From Rhodobacterales bacterium (lineage in GTDB: Bacteria > Pseudomonadota > Alphaproteobacteria > Caulobacterales > Hyphomonadaceae), in NCBI GenBank assembly GCA_014763715.1, contig JACXUV010000003.1, positions 1-64,000 on the forward strand: a stretch of DNA of 64,000 nt, read 5' to 3'. Below the pieces are notes generated by a model, which saw only the letters and a program-made list of their open reading frames with translations, did not search any database and was not told where the DNA came from. The translations under genes and the position numbers were made by a program. This document shows, piece by piece, positions 26,463-34,887 of this stretch (its first letter is position 1; each line of letters opens with the position of its first letter).

Positions 26463-28283
26463 ATGGCCGCGCCTCCTTTGATCACGCTTACCGATGTCCG
26501 CCTCGCTTTCGGGGGCAAGCCCTTGTTCACGGGGGTCAGCTTCTCGCTGTCCAAGGGCGAACGTGTGGCGCTGGTGGGCCGCAATGGCGCCGGCAAGTCG
26601 ACGCTGATGAAGATCATTTCGGAGCGCGTGGAGGCCGACAGCGGCGAAGTCTGGCGCCAGCCGGGCATCACCTTCGCCAGCGTCGCGCAGGAGCCGGACC
26701 TTGCAGGCTTCGACACCGTGCTCGCCTATGCCAGCGAAGGGCTGGACGGTGCCTATATGGCGGAAGCCGAGCTGATGGAATTCGGCGTTGAGGCGGACGC
26801 AGACCCGGCCACGCTTTCCGGCGGCCAGCTGCGCCGGGCCGCGCTCGCCAAGGCGTTCGCGGCCGATCCGGACGTGCTGCTGCTGGACGAGCCGACCAAC
26901 CACCTCGACGTGCCGATGATCGAGCAGCTGGAGGCGCGCCTCAAAAGCTTCAACGGCGTCGTGCTTGTGGTCAGCCACGACCGCCGCTTCCTGGAGAACA
27001 TCTCCACCAACACGCTGTGGCTGCGTCAGGGCAAGGTGCTGAAAAGCCCGGAAGGCTATGTGAAGTTCGACGAGTGGGCCGAACAGATCGAGGTGGAGGA
27101 AGAACGCCAGCTGCGCCGCATGACGACGCACCTGAAGGACGAACAACACTGGCTGGCCCGCGGCGTTACCGGACGCCGCAAGCGCAACCAGGGCCGCCTC
27201 GCCAAGCTGAAAGACCTGCGCAGCGAGCACGCCGCGATGCGCGCCGCCCTGCAGGACCGCAAGGCCACGGCCGACCTCAGCGTCGATGCCGGGGACTCGA
27301 TGAGCAAGAAGGTGATCGAGACCCGGCACCTGACCAAGACCTATGAGGGCCCGGACGGCCCCTTCACGCTGGTCAACGATCTCTCGATCAAGATCCTGCG
27401 CGGTGACCGGATCGGCATCATCGGGCCGAATGGCGTCGGCAAGACGACGCTGGTGAAGCTGCTCCTTGGGCGGATCGAGCCTGACAGCGGCAGCGTGAAA
27501 CACTCCAAGACGCTGCAGGTGACCTATCAGGACCAGACCCGCGAAACACTGAACCCGAAGGACACGATCTGGGAAGCCCTCGCCCCGAATGGCGGCGACT
27601 CCATCATGGTGCAGGGCCGCCAGCGTCATGTGGCTGCCTATGCGAAGGACTTCCTGTTCGCGCCAGACCAGCTGCGCCAGCCTGTCGGCGCGCTTTCGGG
27701 CGGGGAGCGTAACCGTCTGGCACTCGCCATCGGTCTTGCCCAGCCGTCGAACCTGCTCGTCATGGACGAACCGACCAACGATCTGGACATGCAGACGCTG
27801 GACCTCTTGGAAGACATGCTGCTCGGCTATGAAGGCACGCTGATCCTGGTCAGCCACGACCGGGCCTTTCTGGATGCGACCGTCACGAGCTGCCTCTGCC
27901 CTGTGGGCGACGGAGAATGGATCGTCACCGCTGGCGGCTGGAGCGATGCACAGGAACAGCTGAAAGGCTTCCGCCAGAAAGGGTCTTCCGATAGTCAGAA
28001 GGCTGAAAAACCGAAGACAGACAATACACAACGCCCGAAAGTTCAGACGAAGCTCTCCTTCAAGGACGAGCATCGCCAGAAGGAACTGGATGCGCTGATC
28101 CCGAAACTGCAGGCCGAAATCGCAAAGCTGGAACAGGACCTGTCAGATCCGGGCCTCTACGCCCGCGATGCCGACGCCTTCAACAAAAAGTCCACCCGCG
28201 TCGGCACGGCCAGGGAGGAACTCGACATGGCCGAGATGGAATGGCTGGAGATCGAGGAAAAGCGCGAAGCGCTGGCCAAGTGA
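26463..28283 (+). CDS. ABC-F family ATPase (Uup-like)
   Basis: A 606-aa soluble protein with two ABC ATPase domains and no membrane part; ABC-F proteins act on the ribosome or translation factors. First Walker A GRNGAGKST at 39-47, signature LSGGQLRRAALAKA, Walker B LLLDEPTNHLD. Second Walker A GPNGVGKTT, signature LSGGERNRLALAIG, Walker B LVMDEPTNDLD. The inter-domain linker is short and basic (GRRKRNQGRLAKLKDL). A C-terminal coiled-coil of about 80 residues (DEHRQKELDALIPKLQAEIAKLEQDL) is the Uup hallmark. ATG 26463 was chosen; longer in-frame extension upstream seems untranslated. Confidence 0.95.
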   Translation: MAAPPLITLTDVRLAFGGKPLFTGVSFSLSKGERVALVGRNGAGKSTLMKIISERVEADSGEVWRQPGITFASVAQEPDLAGFDTVLAYASEGLDGAYMAEAELMEFGVEADADPATLSGGQLRRAALAKAFAADPDVLLLDEPTNHLDVPMIEQLEARLKSFNGVVLVVSHDRRFLENISTNTLWLRQGKVLKSPEGYVKFDEWAEQIEVEEERQLRRMTTHLKDEQHWLARGVTGRRKRNQGRLAKLKDLRSEHAAMRAALQDRKATADLSVDAGDSMSKKVIETRHLTKTYEGPDGPFTLVNDLSIKILRGDRIGIIGPNGVGKTTLVKLLLGRIEPDSGSVKHSKTLQVTYQDQTRETLNPKDTIWEALAPNGGDSIMVQGRQRHVAAYAKDFLFAPDQLRQPVGALSGGERNRLALAIGLAQPSNLLVMDEPTNDLDMQTLDLLEDMLLGYEGTLILVSHDRAFLDATVTSCLCPVGDGEWIVTAGGWSDAQEQLKGFRQKGSSDSQKAEKPKTDNTQRPKVQTKLSFKDEHRQKELDALIPKLQAEIAKLEQDLSDPGLYARDADAFNKKSTRVGTAREELDMAEMEWLEIEEKREALAK

Positions 28284-28367
28284 TCCGTCAGGCGCAAACC
28301 GGGGTGCCGCGAACACTTCGTTAAGCAGGTCTTACTAGAGTAGCCCTGACAGACGGAGACGACACCC

Positions 28368-28754
28368 ATGCGCCTTGTGCCCCTCCTTGCCCCGCTCAGC
28401 GCCATCGCCCTTATGGCCGCTCCTGCCTTCGCCGACACGCCCAGCATGAAGCCCGACAAGCCTGAACCGGCTAAGGGACAGGAGGCTGGTGTCTATCGCT
28501 TCGGCGCCACTTATTCCGTCACGCCTGTAGAGACAGCTTCTGCCTGCCAGACGAGCTGCGCAGACGATGCCAAGTGCATCGCGTGGAGCTATGTCGCAAC
28601 GTTCGAGGGCGCCGATGCGCGCTGTGAACTGAAGCAAGGCGGCGGCAAGGCACGGCCGAACCCGCTCGCCACGTCCGGCGTCTCGCCGACGCTCGCCGCA
28701 AAATTCCTTCCGGAGCCAAAGCCCGAACTCGAAGGCGGACCGGAAAGCGAATAA
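28368..28754 (+). CDS. Secreted PAN/Apple-like domain protein
   Basis: A 128-aa exported protein. The signal peptide covers residues 1-22 (cleavage after AFA). A single domain follows with the pattern YRFGATYSVTPVETASACQTSCADDAKCIAWSYV...DARCELKQGG, four cysteines in the order of PAN_4-type domains that bind protein or carbohydrate. The C-terminal 25 residues are acidic and Pro-rich (EPKPELEGGPESE). ATG 28368 has GGAG nine bases upstream. Function is unknown; it stands alone between an ABC-F ATPase and prfC. Confidence 0.8.
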   Translation: MRLVPLLAPLSAIALMAAPAFADTPSMKPDKPEPAKGQEAGVYRFGATYSVTPVETASACQTSCADDAKCIAWSYVATFEGADARCELKQGGGKARPNPLATSGVSPTLAAKFLPEPKPELEGGPESE

Positions 28755-28770
28755 GGCGCTCTAGAGCGCC
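28755..28770. terminator. Perfect 16-bp palindrome at convergent stop codons
   Basis: GGCGCTCTAGAGCGCC is perfectly self-complementary. It begins right after the TAA of the PAN-like gene and contains the stop codon of the convergent prfC. A hairpin of six GC-rich pairs with a CTAG loop could stop transcription from both sides, but no good T-tract is present. Confidence 0.45.
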
Positions 28771-30359
28771 CGCTCTTTCGTGGCGGTGAAGCGGATGTCC
28801 GGGTTCTTTTCCTGGGCGTAGCCAACATCCCACGCATTCTTGGCGAGATAGACCGGCGCATCGTCGAGATCTGTTCCGCTGGCGGACTTGTTCTTCTCAA
28901 GGAAGGCTTCCAGCACTTTCGGATCGTCGCAGGAGAGCCAGCGCGCCACGTTATAGGGCGCCGGTTCGAAGACGACTTCCAGATTGTACTCCGCCGCCAC
29001 GCGCTCGATCATCACTTCAAACTGAAGCTGGCCGACCGCGCCGACGATCATGTCGGATCCGATGGTCGGTTTAAACAGCTGGGTCACGCCCTCTTCCGCG
29101 AGGCTTTCGAGGGCCTTGCGCAAGTGCTTTGCTTTCATGGGGTCTTTCACGCGGGCGCGGCGCAGAAGTTCCGGCGCGAAGTTCGGAATGCCCGCGAACT
29201 TGATGTCGCCATTCTCCGACAGGCTGTCACCGACGCGGAGCTGGCCGTGGTTCGGCACACCGATCACGTCACCCGCATAGGCCGTCTCGGCGATCTCACG
29301 GTCCTGCGCGAGGAACATCATCGGGTTATGAATATTCAGCTGTTTGCCGCCTGCCGTCTTCAGGCGCATGCCGCGCTTGAATTCGCCTGAGCAAAGCCGG
29401 AGGAAGGCAACGCGGTCACGGTGGTTCGGATCCATGTTCGCCTGGATCTTGAAGACGAAACCGGAGACCGTGTTGTCAGCGGCGTGCACCGTGATCGGCT
29501 CGCCCTTCTTCTCTGCCTTCTGGTCTCGCGGCGGCGGGGCATAGGCATGCAGGGTACGGAGCAGCTCGAGAACGCCGAAATGGCGCAGTGCCGAGCCGAA
29601 CACAACCGGCGTCATGTGGCCGCCAAGGAAGGCTTCCCTGTCGAATTCCGGCAGCAGGCCGGTTGCCATCTCCATGCCTTCGGAAAGTTCGCCATAGACG
29701 CTCTCGTCCAGGTTCGCCTTGAGGGTTGCTTCGTCACCGGCAATGCGCGGGGCGGAGCCGATCTTCGGGGCTTCGCCGGGGCGGCGTTCGAACTGGATCA
29801 GTTCCTTCGTCGCAAGATCGATCATGCCGGAGAAACGCTGGCCGCTGGCAGCGGGCCAGTAAAGCGGCGCGGTATCCAGCTGCAGCTTTTCCTGCACTTC
29901 GTCCAGCAGGGCGATCGGGTCCTGCGCCTCACGGTCCATCTTGTTGATGAAGGTGACGATCGGGATGTCACGCAGGCGACAAACTTCAAACAGTTTCAGC
30001 GTCTGCGGCTCGATGCCTTTTGCAGCGTCCAGCACCATGACGGCGCAGTCAGCGGCGGTCAGCGTGCGATAGGTGTCTTCGGAGAAGTCTTCGTGGCCCG
30101 GCGTGTCGAGCAGGTTGAAGACGAGATTGTCGAACTCGAACGTCATGACGGAGGCCGAGACAGAGATGCCGCGGTCACGTTCGATCTTCATCCAGTCGGA
30201 GGTCGTACGTCGCGCTTCGCCGCGCGCTGCCACTTCCCCGGCCGCGCGGATGGCCCCGCCGGCCAGCAGCAGGTTCTCCGTCAGCGTGGTCTTGCCCGCG
30301 TCAGGGTGAGAGATGATGGCGAAGGTCCGCCGGCGGGCGGCTTCTGCAGCGTGGGACAT
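28761..30359 (-). CDS. prfC: Peptide chain release factor 3
   Basis: Translational GTPase that recycles RF1/RF2 after peptide release; 532 aa, full length. G1 is SHPDAGKTT at 17-25, the EF-G-like switch TSDWMKIERDRGISVSASVMTFE follows, then DTPGHEDF and NKMDREAQDP. C-terminal domains II and III are complete (VGAVGQLQFEVMIERVAAEYNLEV). The central RF3 signature RDGMIGLATG-type segment is replaced here by the usual alphaproteobacterial wording. It ends inside a palindrome shared with the convergent gene. Confidence 0.97.
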   Translation of the reverse strand: MSHAAEAARRRTFAIISHPDAGKTTLTENLLLAGGAIRAAGEVAARGEARRTTSDWMKIERDRGISVSASVMTFEFDNLVFNLLDTPGHEDFSEDTYRTLTAADCAVMVLDAAKGIEPQTLKLFEVCRLRDIPIVTFINKMDREAQDPIALLDEVQEKLQLDTAPLYWPAASGQRFSGMIDLATKELIQFERRPGEAPKIGSAPRIAGDEATLKANLDESVYGELSEGMEMATGLLPEFDREAFLGGHMTPVVFGSALRHFGVLELLRTLHAYAPPPRDQKAEKKGEPITVHAADNTVSGFVFKIQANMDPNHRDRVAFLRLCSGEFKRGMRLKTAGGKQLNIHNPMMFLAQDREIAETAYAGDVIGVPNHGQLRVGDSLSENGDIKFAGIPNFAPELLRRARVKDPMKAKHLRKALESLAEEGVTQLFKPTIGSDMIVGAVGQLQFEVMIERVAAEYNLEVVFEPAPYNVARWLSCDDPKVLEAFLEKNKSASGTDLDDAPVYLAKNAWDVGYAQEKNPDIRFTATKERAL

Positions 30360-30452
30360 GTTGAAACGGCTCGTCTTTTCCAGGCCGAGGCCCTAGCCGA
30401 TTTAGGCCGCGGATAGAAGGCCCGGTGTCAGGCGCAGGATTTCAGAGCGCGA

Positions 30453-30827
30453 TCAGGCCGCTTTCGGCCAGATCTGTTCCAGATCCGGGGCATGGCCCTC
30501 ATTGGCGTGCCGCTCGCGCAGGCTGGCCAGGATGGTTTCCGGCAGGATGGTCAGGCGGGCTTCACCGACGCGCTTGTCCATGACCGGGAACAGGGCAGCG
30601 TTCGCCCCCGTCTTCGCGATGATAAGCGCGGCAAGGTCTTCGACGAGGCTCCCCTCCATCGGTACGCCTTCCTGGACGTGCGCCGAGACAACACGGGCGA
30701 CAAACTCCAGCGCATCCCTCGCCCGCATGCTGGATGGATCCCCGCAGCCGAGGACCTTCCATCGCTTGGACAGGTGTATTTCCGGGATCGCCACGTCGAC
30801 GATCTGTTCGTTGAGGAGAAACAGCAT
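30453..30827 (-). CDS. Conserved-looking hypothetical protein
   Basis: A 124-aa soluble protein that I do not recognise. It opens MLFLLNEQIVDVAIPEIHLSKRWKVLGCGDP and continues with a helical acidic stretch (ARDALEFVARVVSAHVQEG). No motif, signal peptide or membrane segment is visible. GGAG-type purines (TTGAGGAGAAA on the plus strand complement) do not decide the start; ATG 30827 is the first good one. A CtrA-like motif lies about 64 bp upstream, which would fit a cell-cycle or motility role, but this is weak. Confidence 0.65.
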   Translation of the reverse strand: MLFLLNEQIVDVAIPEIHLSKRWKVLGCGDPSSMRARDALEFVARVVSAHVQEGVPMEGSLVEDLAALIIAKTGANAALFPVMDKRVGEARLTILPETILASLRERHANEGHAPDLEQIWPKAA

Positions 30828-30890
30828 GACCCCACTTGCCCCGTTTTCCTGAATTCGGTTTCAAGCTGCCCGTACGGGGTTAGCGCGGAG

Positions 30891-30905
30891 TTAACGCGGG
30901 CTTAC
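30891..30905. promoter_or_regulatory. CtrA-like motif between two minus-strand genes
   Basis: TTAA-CGCGGGC-TTAC matches TTAA-N7-TTAA with one mismatch, about 64 bp upstream of the 124-aa hypothetical gene and in the 115-bp gap after the DUF1491 gene. Confidence 0.35.
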
Positions 30906-30942
30906 CGGCTGCAAACGAATTGACCTGAATCCACTACAGAAT

Positions 30943-31290
30943 TCAGGAGCCTTCCTCGACGTGCTCGGTGAGGAAATGGCGCCCTTCCTTGTCCTCGATT
31001 TCAACGACCCAGAGGTCGCTGTCGCGCTTGCGGGCACGGGCGACATATTCGTCCACGCCGCGCTCGTCCGGGCCGACACCCTGGGCCGCGAGATTCATGA
31101 AGATACGCTCCCCATCCATGTCGATGGACGGGATGTAGGCCGCCGCTGTTCCGTCGAGACGGGAGACCTTCACCAGCACGTCCCCGCGCGCATCGTCGCC
31201 ATGCTGCACGATGAAGCCCGACGCCCCGGCCACTTCAGCGCGGCGGATCAGGGCCTCGATCCAGAGGCGTGTCGGCAGTCGGTCCATCAT
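30943..31290 (-). CDS. DUF1491-family protein
   Basis: A 115-aa protein of the alphaproteobacterial DUF1491 family. Typical features are the opening RLPTRLWIEALIRRAEVAGASGFIVQHGDDARGDVLVKVSRLDGTAAAY and the closing VARARKRDSDLWVVEIEDKEGRHFLTE. Function is unknown. The start is ATG 31290 (a second ATG follows directly), with AAGGAG seven bases before it; the longer frame extending to 31461 is not needed. Confidence 0.88.
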   Translation of the reverse strand: MMDRLPTRLWIEALIRRAEVAGASGFIVQHGDDARGDVLVKVSRLDGTAAAYIPSIDMDGERIFMNLAAQGVGPDERGVDEYVARARKRDSDLWVVEIEDKEGRHFLTEHVEEGS

Positions 31291-31377
31291 GGCGAAACTC
31301 CTTCGGACTGGCACAGTAATTGCAGTTTTCAGATTGGTGTTAACGCACTGGCAACCATGGAAGGAAGGGGCCAGAGC

Positions 31378-31578
31378 ATGAAAAGCAGCGACCTGATACT
31401 TATGGCGCCTGCAATTGCCTTTGCCGGTGGTCTGACCGGCCTGATGCAGCACGCGGACCATCCGGGCGACGTGCTGTTCCTCCTCACATCGATAGTCTTG
31501 TTCGCCATCGGCACGGTCACCTTTGGTGGCCTGTTCCTGCTGCTGCGCGCAAACCTGCCTGAAGATGAGGATTACTAG
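31378..31578 (+). CDS. Small two-helix membrane protein
   Basis: A 66-aa protein with two predicted helices (about 6-24 and 33-56: LILMAPAIAFAGGLTGLM and VLFLLTSIVLFAIGTVTFGGLFLLL) and an acidic tail PEDEDY. ATG 31378 has AAGGGG eight bases upstream. An in-frame ATG at 31357 is less likely. It is short enough to be missed by annotators. It is divergent from DUF1491 and converges on the histidine kinase gene. No function can be read. Confidence 0.62.
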   Translation: MKSSDLILMAPAIAFAGGLTGLMQHADHPGDVLFLLTSIVLFAIGTVTFGGLFLLLRANLPEDEDY

Positions 31579-31610
31579 GGCGCGTTCAAGCCGTCTGGCT
31601 GAACCGCAGC

Positions 31611-33263
31611 TTACTGTGCCACGTCATCCGTCTGGTCGATGTCAGCATCATGCGCACGCGGCAGGGTGACGGTGACCCGCGTGCCCTTGCCCAGCGTGGA
31701 GCGGATCTCGATCTGGCCGCCATGCATTTCGGCAAAGCGTTTGACCACGGCAAGGCCAAGCCCCGTGCCCTTCACCCCGCGGGCATTGCCGCCCTGGGCA
31801 AACGGCTCCAGCGCCAGGCGCACATCTTCTTCGCTCATGCCCGCGCCCTTGTCGGTCACAGAGAGAATGGTCGCATTGGCCTCTGCCTGCGTGTCCAGCA
31901 CGACGGCGCTGCCATTGTCAGAATACTTGATCGCGTTCGAGACGAGGTTCTGCCAGATCTGGCGCACCGCGCGGGCATCGGCCTGCGCCCAGACTTCCTC
32001 ACGCGCTTTCAGGCGCAGCGTGACCCCTGCCCGTTCGGCCTGGTTCTCCAGCTGGCGGATCACTGACTGGGCAGACGCCGTCAGGTCCACAGGCTCCGGT
32101 TCCAGGCGATAGCGGTCTGCGTCTGCCCGGGCGAGGTCCAGCATGTCCTCGACCATCATGAGCAATTCCTGACCGCTGTCATGGATGATCGCTGGATAGT
32201 CCTGATAGGCTTCCGGCAGCGGGCCGCGCACGCCGTGGCGCATCATGTCGGCATAGCCGATGATGGCATTCAGCGGCGTTTTCAGATCATGCCCCAGCGA
32301 CGCAAAGAAGGCCGTGCGCTGCTTCACCGCTTCGCGGGCGCGCGCTTCGGTGTCATCCGTCTTTGCCGGCACCTCATCGGCTTTCGCCTGAGCGCAGGCA
32401 ATCAGCACGAGGTGCGTGCCGCCCTCATAAGGCGTGGCGCAGTAGGTCGCGGCGCGGCCATTCACGAGGGTTGCTTCGCCGCTCATCGCTTCCGGTCCCA
32501 ACAGGCTTGCCGCGGGTGTTCCCCTGTCCAGCACATCGCGCAACAGGGTGCCGATGCCAATCGACGGCAGGCCAAGCCGGTCGCCATCGGCGCCGCGGAT
32601 CATGCCGTCGGGCGTCACGTCCAGCAGCAGCACGCCGGACCCGGCCGGAACCGGGATGGTCGCGCGCAGCGGATGGGAGACTTCCACCGGCTGAATCTGG
32701 TCGACTGCCGCGGTCAGCTGTTCCTGCCCGCGGGCCAGATACCAGACCAGCAGCGCGCACATCACCAACGCTGCAAAAGCCAGCAGCCGGGCCACACTCG
32801 CAAAGCCCGCAACAGCCTCTCCGGGAGGCAGAATCCCGATTTCGGACAACAGGATGGTGACGAAATAGGCCCCCGCCCCGAAGATCGACGCTTCTGCCGC
32901 CATCGACGTGTTGCCGAGGTTCAGCGCGACGAGCGGCGAAATCATGAACAGAACTGCCAGCGGGGACATCGCCGCACCGCTCAGCGCAAGCGCGAATGCG
33001 GCGAACACAGTCCACGTAATCACCAGAAACGACGGGGCAAACTGGTTCAGAAGCCGGTCCCGGCCAAGCAGGGCATAACCGGTCAATCCAGGCAGGGCCG
33101 CCAACCCCAGCCAGGCGAACGACAGTGCCTCTTTTTCGCGTGACACGAGAACAGAACAGGCAACCGCAGCCACCATTGCCAGCCATCCAAGGTGGACAAT
33201 CCGTAATCTCTGACGCTGTTTTTGGGGCAACATATTAATACCCCGGTGAGATTCATTAGGCAT
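31611..33263 (-). CDS. Membrane sensor histidine kinase
   Basis: A 550-aa kinase. It has five or six N-terminal membrane helices (about 25-180), then a PAS-like cytoplasmic segment (about 205-290), then HisKA with phospho-acceptor H325 in FFASLGHDLKTPLNAIIGYADMM. The HATPase domain has the N-box NLVSNAIKYSDNG, G1 DKGAGMSEEDV and G2 GVKGTGLGLAVVKRF. No receiver domain and no response regulator gene lie nearby, so its partner is elsewhere. ATG 33263 is used; ATG 33233, behind GGGG, would shorten it by 10 residues. The open frame on beyond 33263 runs antisense through the next gene and is a shadow. Confidence 0.9.
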   Translation of the reverse strand: MPNESHRGINMLPQKQRQRLRIVHLGWLAMVAAVACSVLVSREKEALSFAWLGLAALPGLTGYALLGRDRLLNQFAPSFLVITWTVFAAFALALSGAAMSPLAVLFMISPLVALNLGNTSMAAEASIFGAGAYFVTILLSEIGILPPGEAVAGFASVARLLAFAALVMCALLVWYLARGQEQLTAAVDQIQPVEVSHPLRATIPVPAGSGVLLLDVTPDGMIRGADGDRLGLPSIGIGTLLRDVLDRGTPAASLLGPEAMSGEATLVNGRAATYCATPYEGGTHLVLIACAQAKADEVPAKTDDTEARAREAVKQRTAFFASLGHDLKTPLNAIIGYADMMRHGVRGPLPEAYQDYPAIIHDSGQELLMMVEDMLDLARADADRYRLEPEPVDLTASAQSVIRQLENQAERAGVTLRLKAREEVWAQADARAVRQIWQNLVSNAIKYSDNGSAVVLDTQAEANATILSVTDKGAGMSEEDVRLALEPFAQGGNARGVKGTGLGLAVVKRFAEMHGGQIEIRSTLGKGTRVTVTLPRAHDADIDQTDDVAQ

Positions 33264-33383
33264 TGTGGGCCTGTCGGCGGTTTCTTGCTGTATTTGTAAT
33301 GCAAGAAGCGGGCAAGCTGCGGTTCCCCTGTTGGGGAAGTTCAGGCAGACAGTATCGTGTGTCGCGTGAGGGAGTGAGCGAAC

Positions 33384-34382
33384 ATGTATTCCATCAGAAT
33401 GATCGGGGCCCTTGTTGTTGCTATGGGTATGGCCTTCGGGGCCTCTGCACAGGATGGGCAGACAGAAGACAAGAAGACGGGCGATGCGATTTCCGAATCC
33501 GCCGCCGTTTACGCCACTTACCAATCCGAAGTCACCGACGTGAAAACGAAGCCGCTGAGCTCGGCAGGTGACATCGACCACGCGCTGAACTCGCTGGGCG
33601 GGCATAACCCCGACCAGCTGTCCAAGGGCTGGATCTCCTACTCCGCCCTGATCGCATCCCAGGATCCGGAATACCGCGCCGCCGTGCGTGACATCGCAGA
33701 TTTCTACGGCCGCGACGCGATGATGAAGGGCCTCGCCAATGACGTGCGCTACGCCCGCACGCTGAATGGTGGCGACAATGCCGTCAGCTCGGCGCTCGCC
33801 GCTACCGAAGCCGACAGCCGCCGCCTCTCCAGCGCCGCTGCCTTCGTGAAGGAACAGGCCTACTCCCTGCAGGCATCGGGCTGGGCCAAGGCCAAGATCG
33901 GCAACTCCCGCGCCAAGGCCACCAGCCTCGACAAGATCCAGAAGGCCGGCATCCCGGCCAGCGCCCCACTCCTCGCGGCATTTGGCGCCTCTGACATTGA
34001 CGGCGTTCTGGTACAGGCCGGCACCGCTGGCGCGCCTTCGCTGTGGGACAACGTCTCCAGCGCGGCCAGCGCTGTACGTTTCCCGGCCGCGGTGACCTCG
34101 GGCCTCAACCTCAACCGCAAGCGCGTGAAATACGGCAAGGAACCCGTCGCCGACCAGATCGCGACCCTCGCCGCCTTCCGCGTCATGGGCTCCGAAGCCG
34201 CCACCCCGGCACAAATGTCCAGCGCCATGTCGGAACGCGAAACCCGCGGCTGCCTGAACATGGCCAACCTGAACCTGCAGCAGTGCGTGGCCGCTGCGAA
34301 CCAGCAGTACGAAGTACCTTTCTGCATCGGGGAGCATGCGCTCGCCGATGTCGGCAAGTGCATTGGTGGGGTCTACCAGTAA
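33384..34382 (+). CDS. Exported protein of unknown function
   Basis: A 332-aa protein with a clean signal peptide (MYSIRMIGALVVAMGMAFGASA, cleavage near 22). The mature part is Ala/Ser-rich and helical with many short repeats of the A-x-A-x-S kind and no recognisable domain. The last 50 residues contain four cysteines (RGCLNMANLNLQQCVAAANQ... FCIGEHALADVGKCIGG), likely two disulfides. It is divergent from the histidine kinase, 120 bp away, and is closed by a strong terminator, features of a well-expressed envelope protein. Confidence 0.8.
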   Translation: MYSIRMIGALVVAMGMAFGASAQDGQTEDKKTGDAISESAAVYATYQSEVTDVKTKPLSSAGDIDHALNSLGGHNPDQLSKGWISYSALIASQDPEYRAAVRDIADFYGRDAMMKGLANDVRYARTLNGGDNAVSSALAATEADSRRLSSAAAFVKEQAYSLQASGWAKAKIGNSRAKATSLDKIQKAGIPASAPLLAAFGASDIDGVLVQAGTAGAPSLWDNVSSAASAVRFPAAVTSGLNLNRKRVKYGKEPVADQIATLAAFRVMGSEAATPAQMSSAMSERETRGCLNMANLNLQQCVAAANQQYEVPFCIGEHALADVGKCIGGVYQ

Positions 34383-34405
34383 CCCCCCTCCATCTCTCAA
34401 CCTTT

Positions 34406-34440
34406 ACCCCCGGGGCTATGGCCGCCGGGGGTTTTCTTTT
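34406..34440 (+). terminator. Strong Rho-independent terminator
   Basis: ACCCCCGG (34406-34413) pairs with CCGGGGGT (34425-34432), then TTTTCTTTT. It lies 24 bp past the exported protein's stop codon. Confidence 0.9.
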
Positions 34441-34455
34441 GAGCCCGAATGGCCC

Positions 34456-34887
34456 ATGTCAGCGCTCATGAGCATTGCCGAAGCCGCCGCCGACATCCGT
34501 GAGGACTTCTCCTGGCTGGAAGACTGGGAGGCGCGTTATGCCCACATCATTGATCTGGGCAAGGCGAACCCGCCGCTGGAACCGCATGAGCGGACAGAGG
34601 AAACACGCGTGCGCGGCTGCGCCAGCCAGGTCTGGCTGGTGACCAGCTGGGAAGATGGCAAACTGGTCCTGCGCGCGGAATCCGATGCCATGATCGTGTC
34701 GGGCCTGATTGCCTTGCTCATCCAGCTCTACAGCGGCGCCAGCCGGGAAGAGATTCTCGCCTTCGATGCGAAAGCCTTCCTGGACGAGATCGGCGTCAGC
34801 GGCGCGCTGACATCACAGCGTTCCAACGGGCTTGCCTCCATGCTGGCCCGTATTCAGGCCGACGCGAAAGCCCTGCCTGCGTCCTGA
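34456..34887 (+). CDS. sufE: SufE family protein
   Basis: A 143-aa sulfur-transfer partner of the cysteine desulfurase SufS in Fe-S cluster assembly. The acceptor Cys 55 sits in the conserved VRGCASQVW. The helical opening DIREDFSWLEDWEARYAHIIDLGK and the C-terminal LTSQRSNGLASMLARIQ match the family. ATG 34456 is used, with ATG 34468 as alternative. No suf operon is adjacent, so it is a stand-alone copy. The last 34 bases overlap the convergent DUF6456 gene. Confidence 0.9.
   Translation: MSALMSIAEAAADIREDFSWLEDWEARYAHIIDLGKANPPLEPHERTEETRVRGCASQVWLVTSWEDGKLVLRAESDAMIVSGLIALLIQLYSGASREEILAFDAKAFLDEIGVSGALTSQRSNGLASMLARIQADAKALPAS

Noticed and set aside
26427-28073. 548-codon open frame antisense to the ABC-F ATPase
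   Set aside because: Shadow frame; the other strand has two complete ABC domains.
33264-34400. Long upstream extension of the histidine kinase frame on the minus strand
   Set aside because: It lies antisense to a well-supported exported protein with signal peptide and terminator; the real kinase starts at 33263 or 33233.
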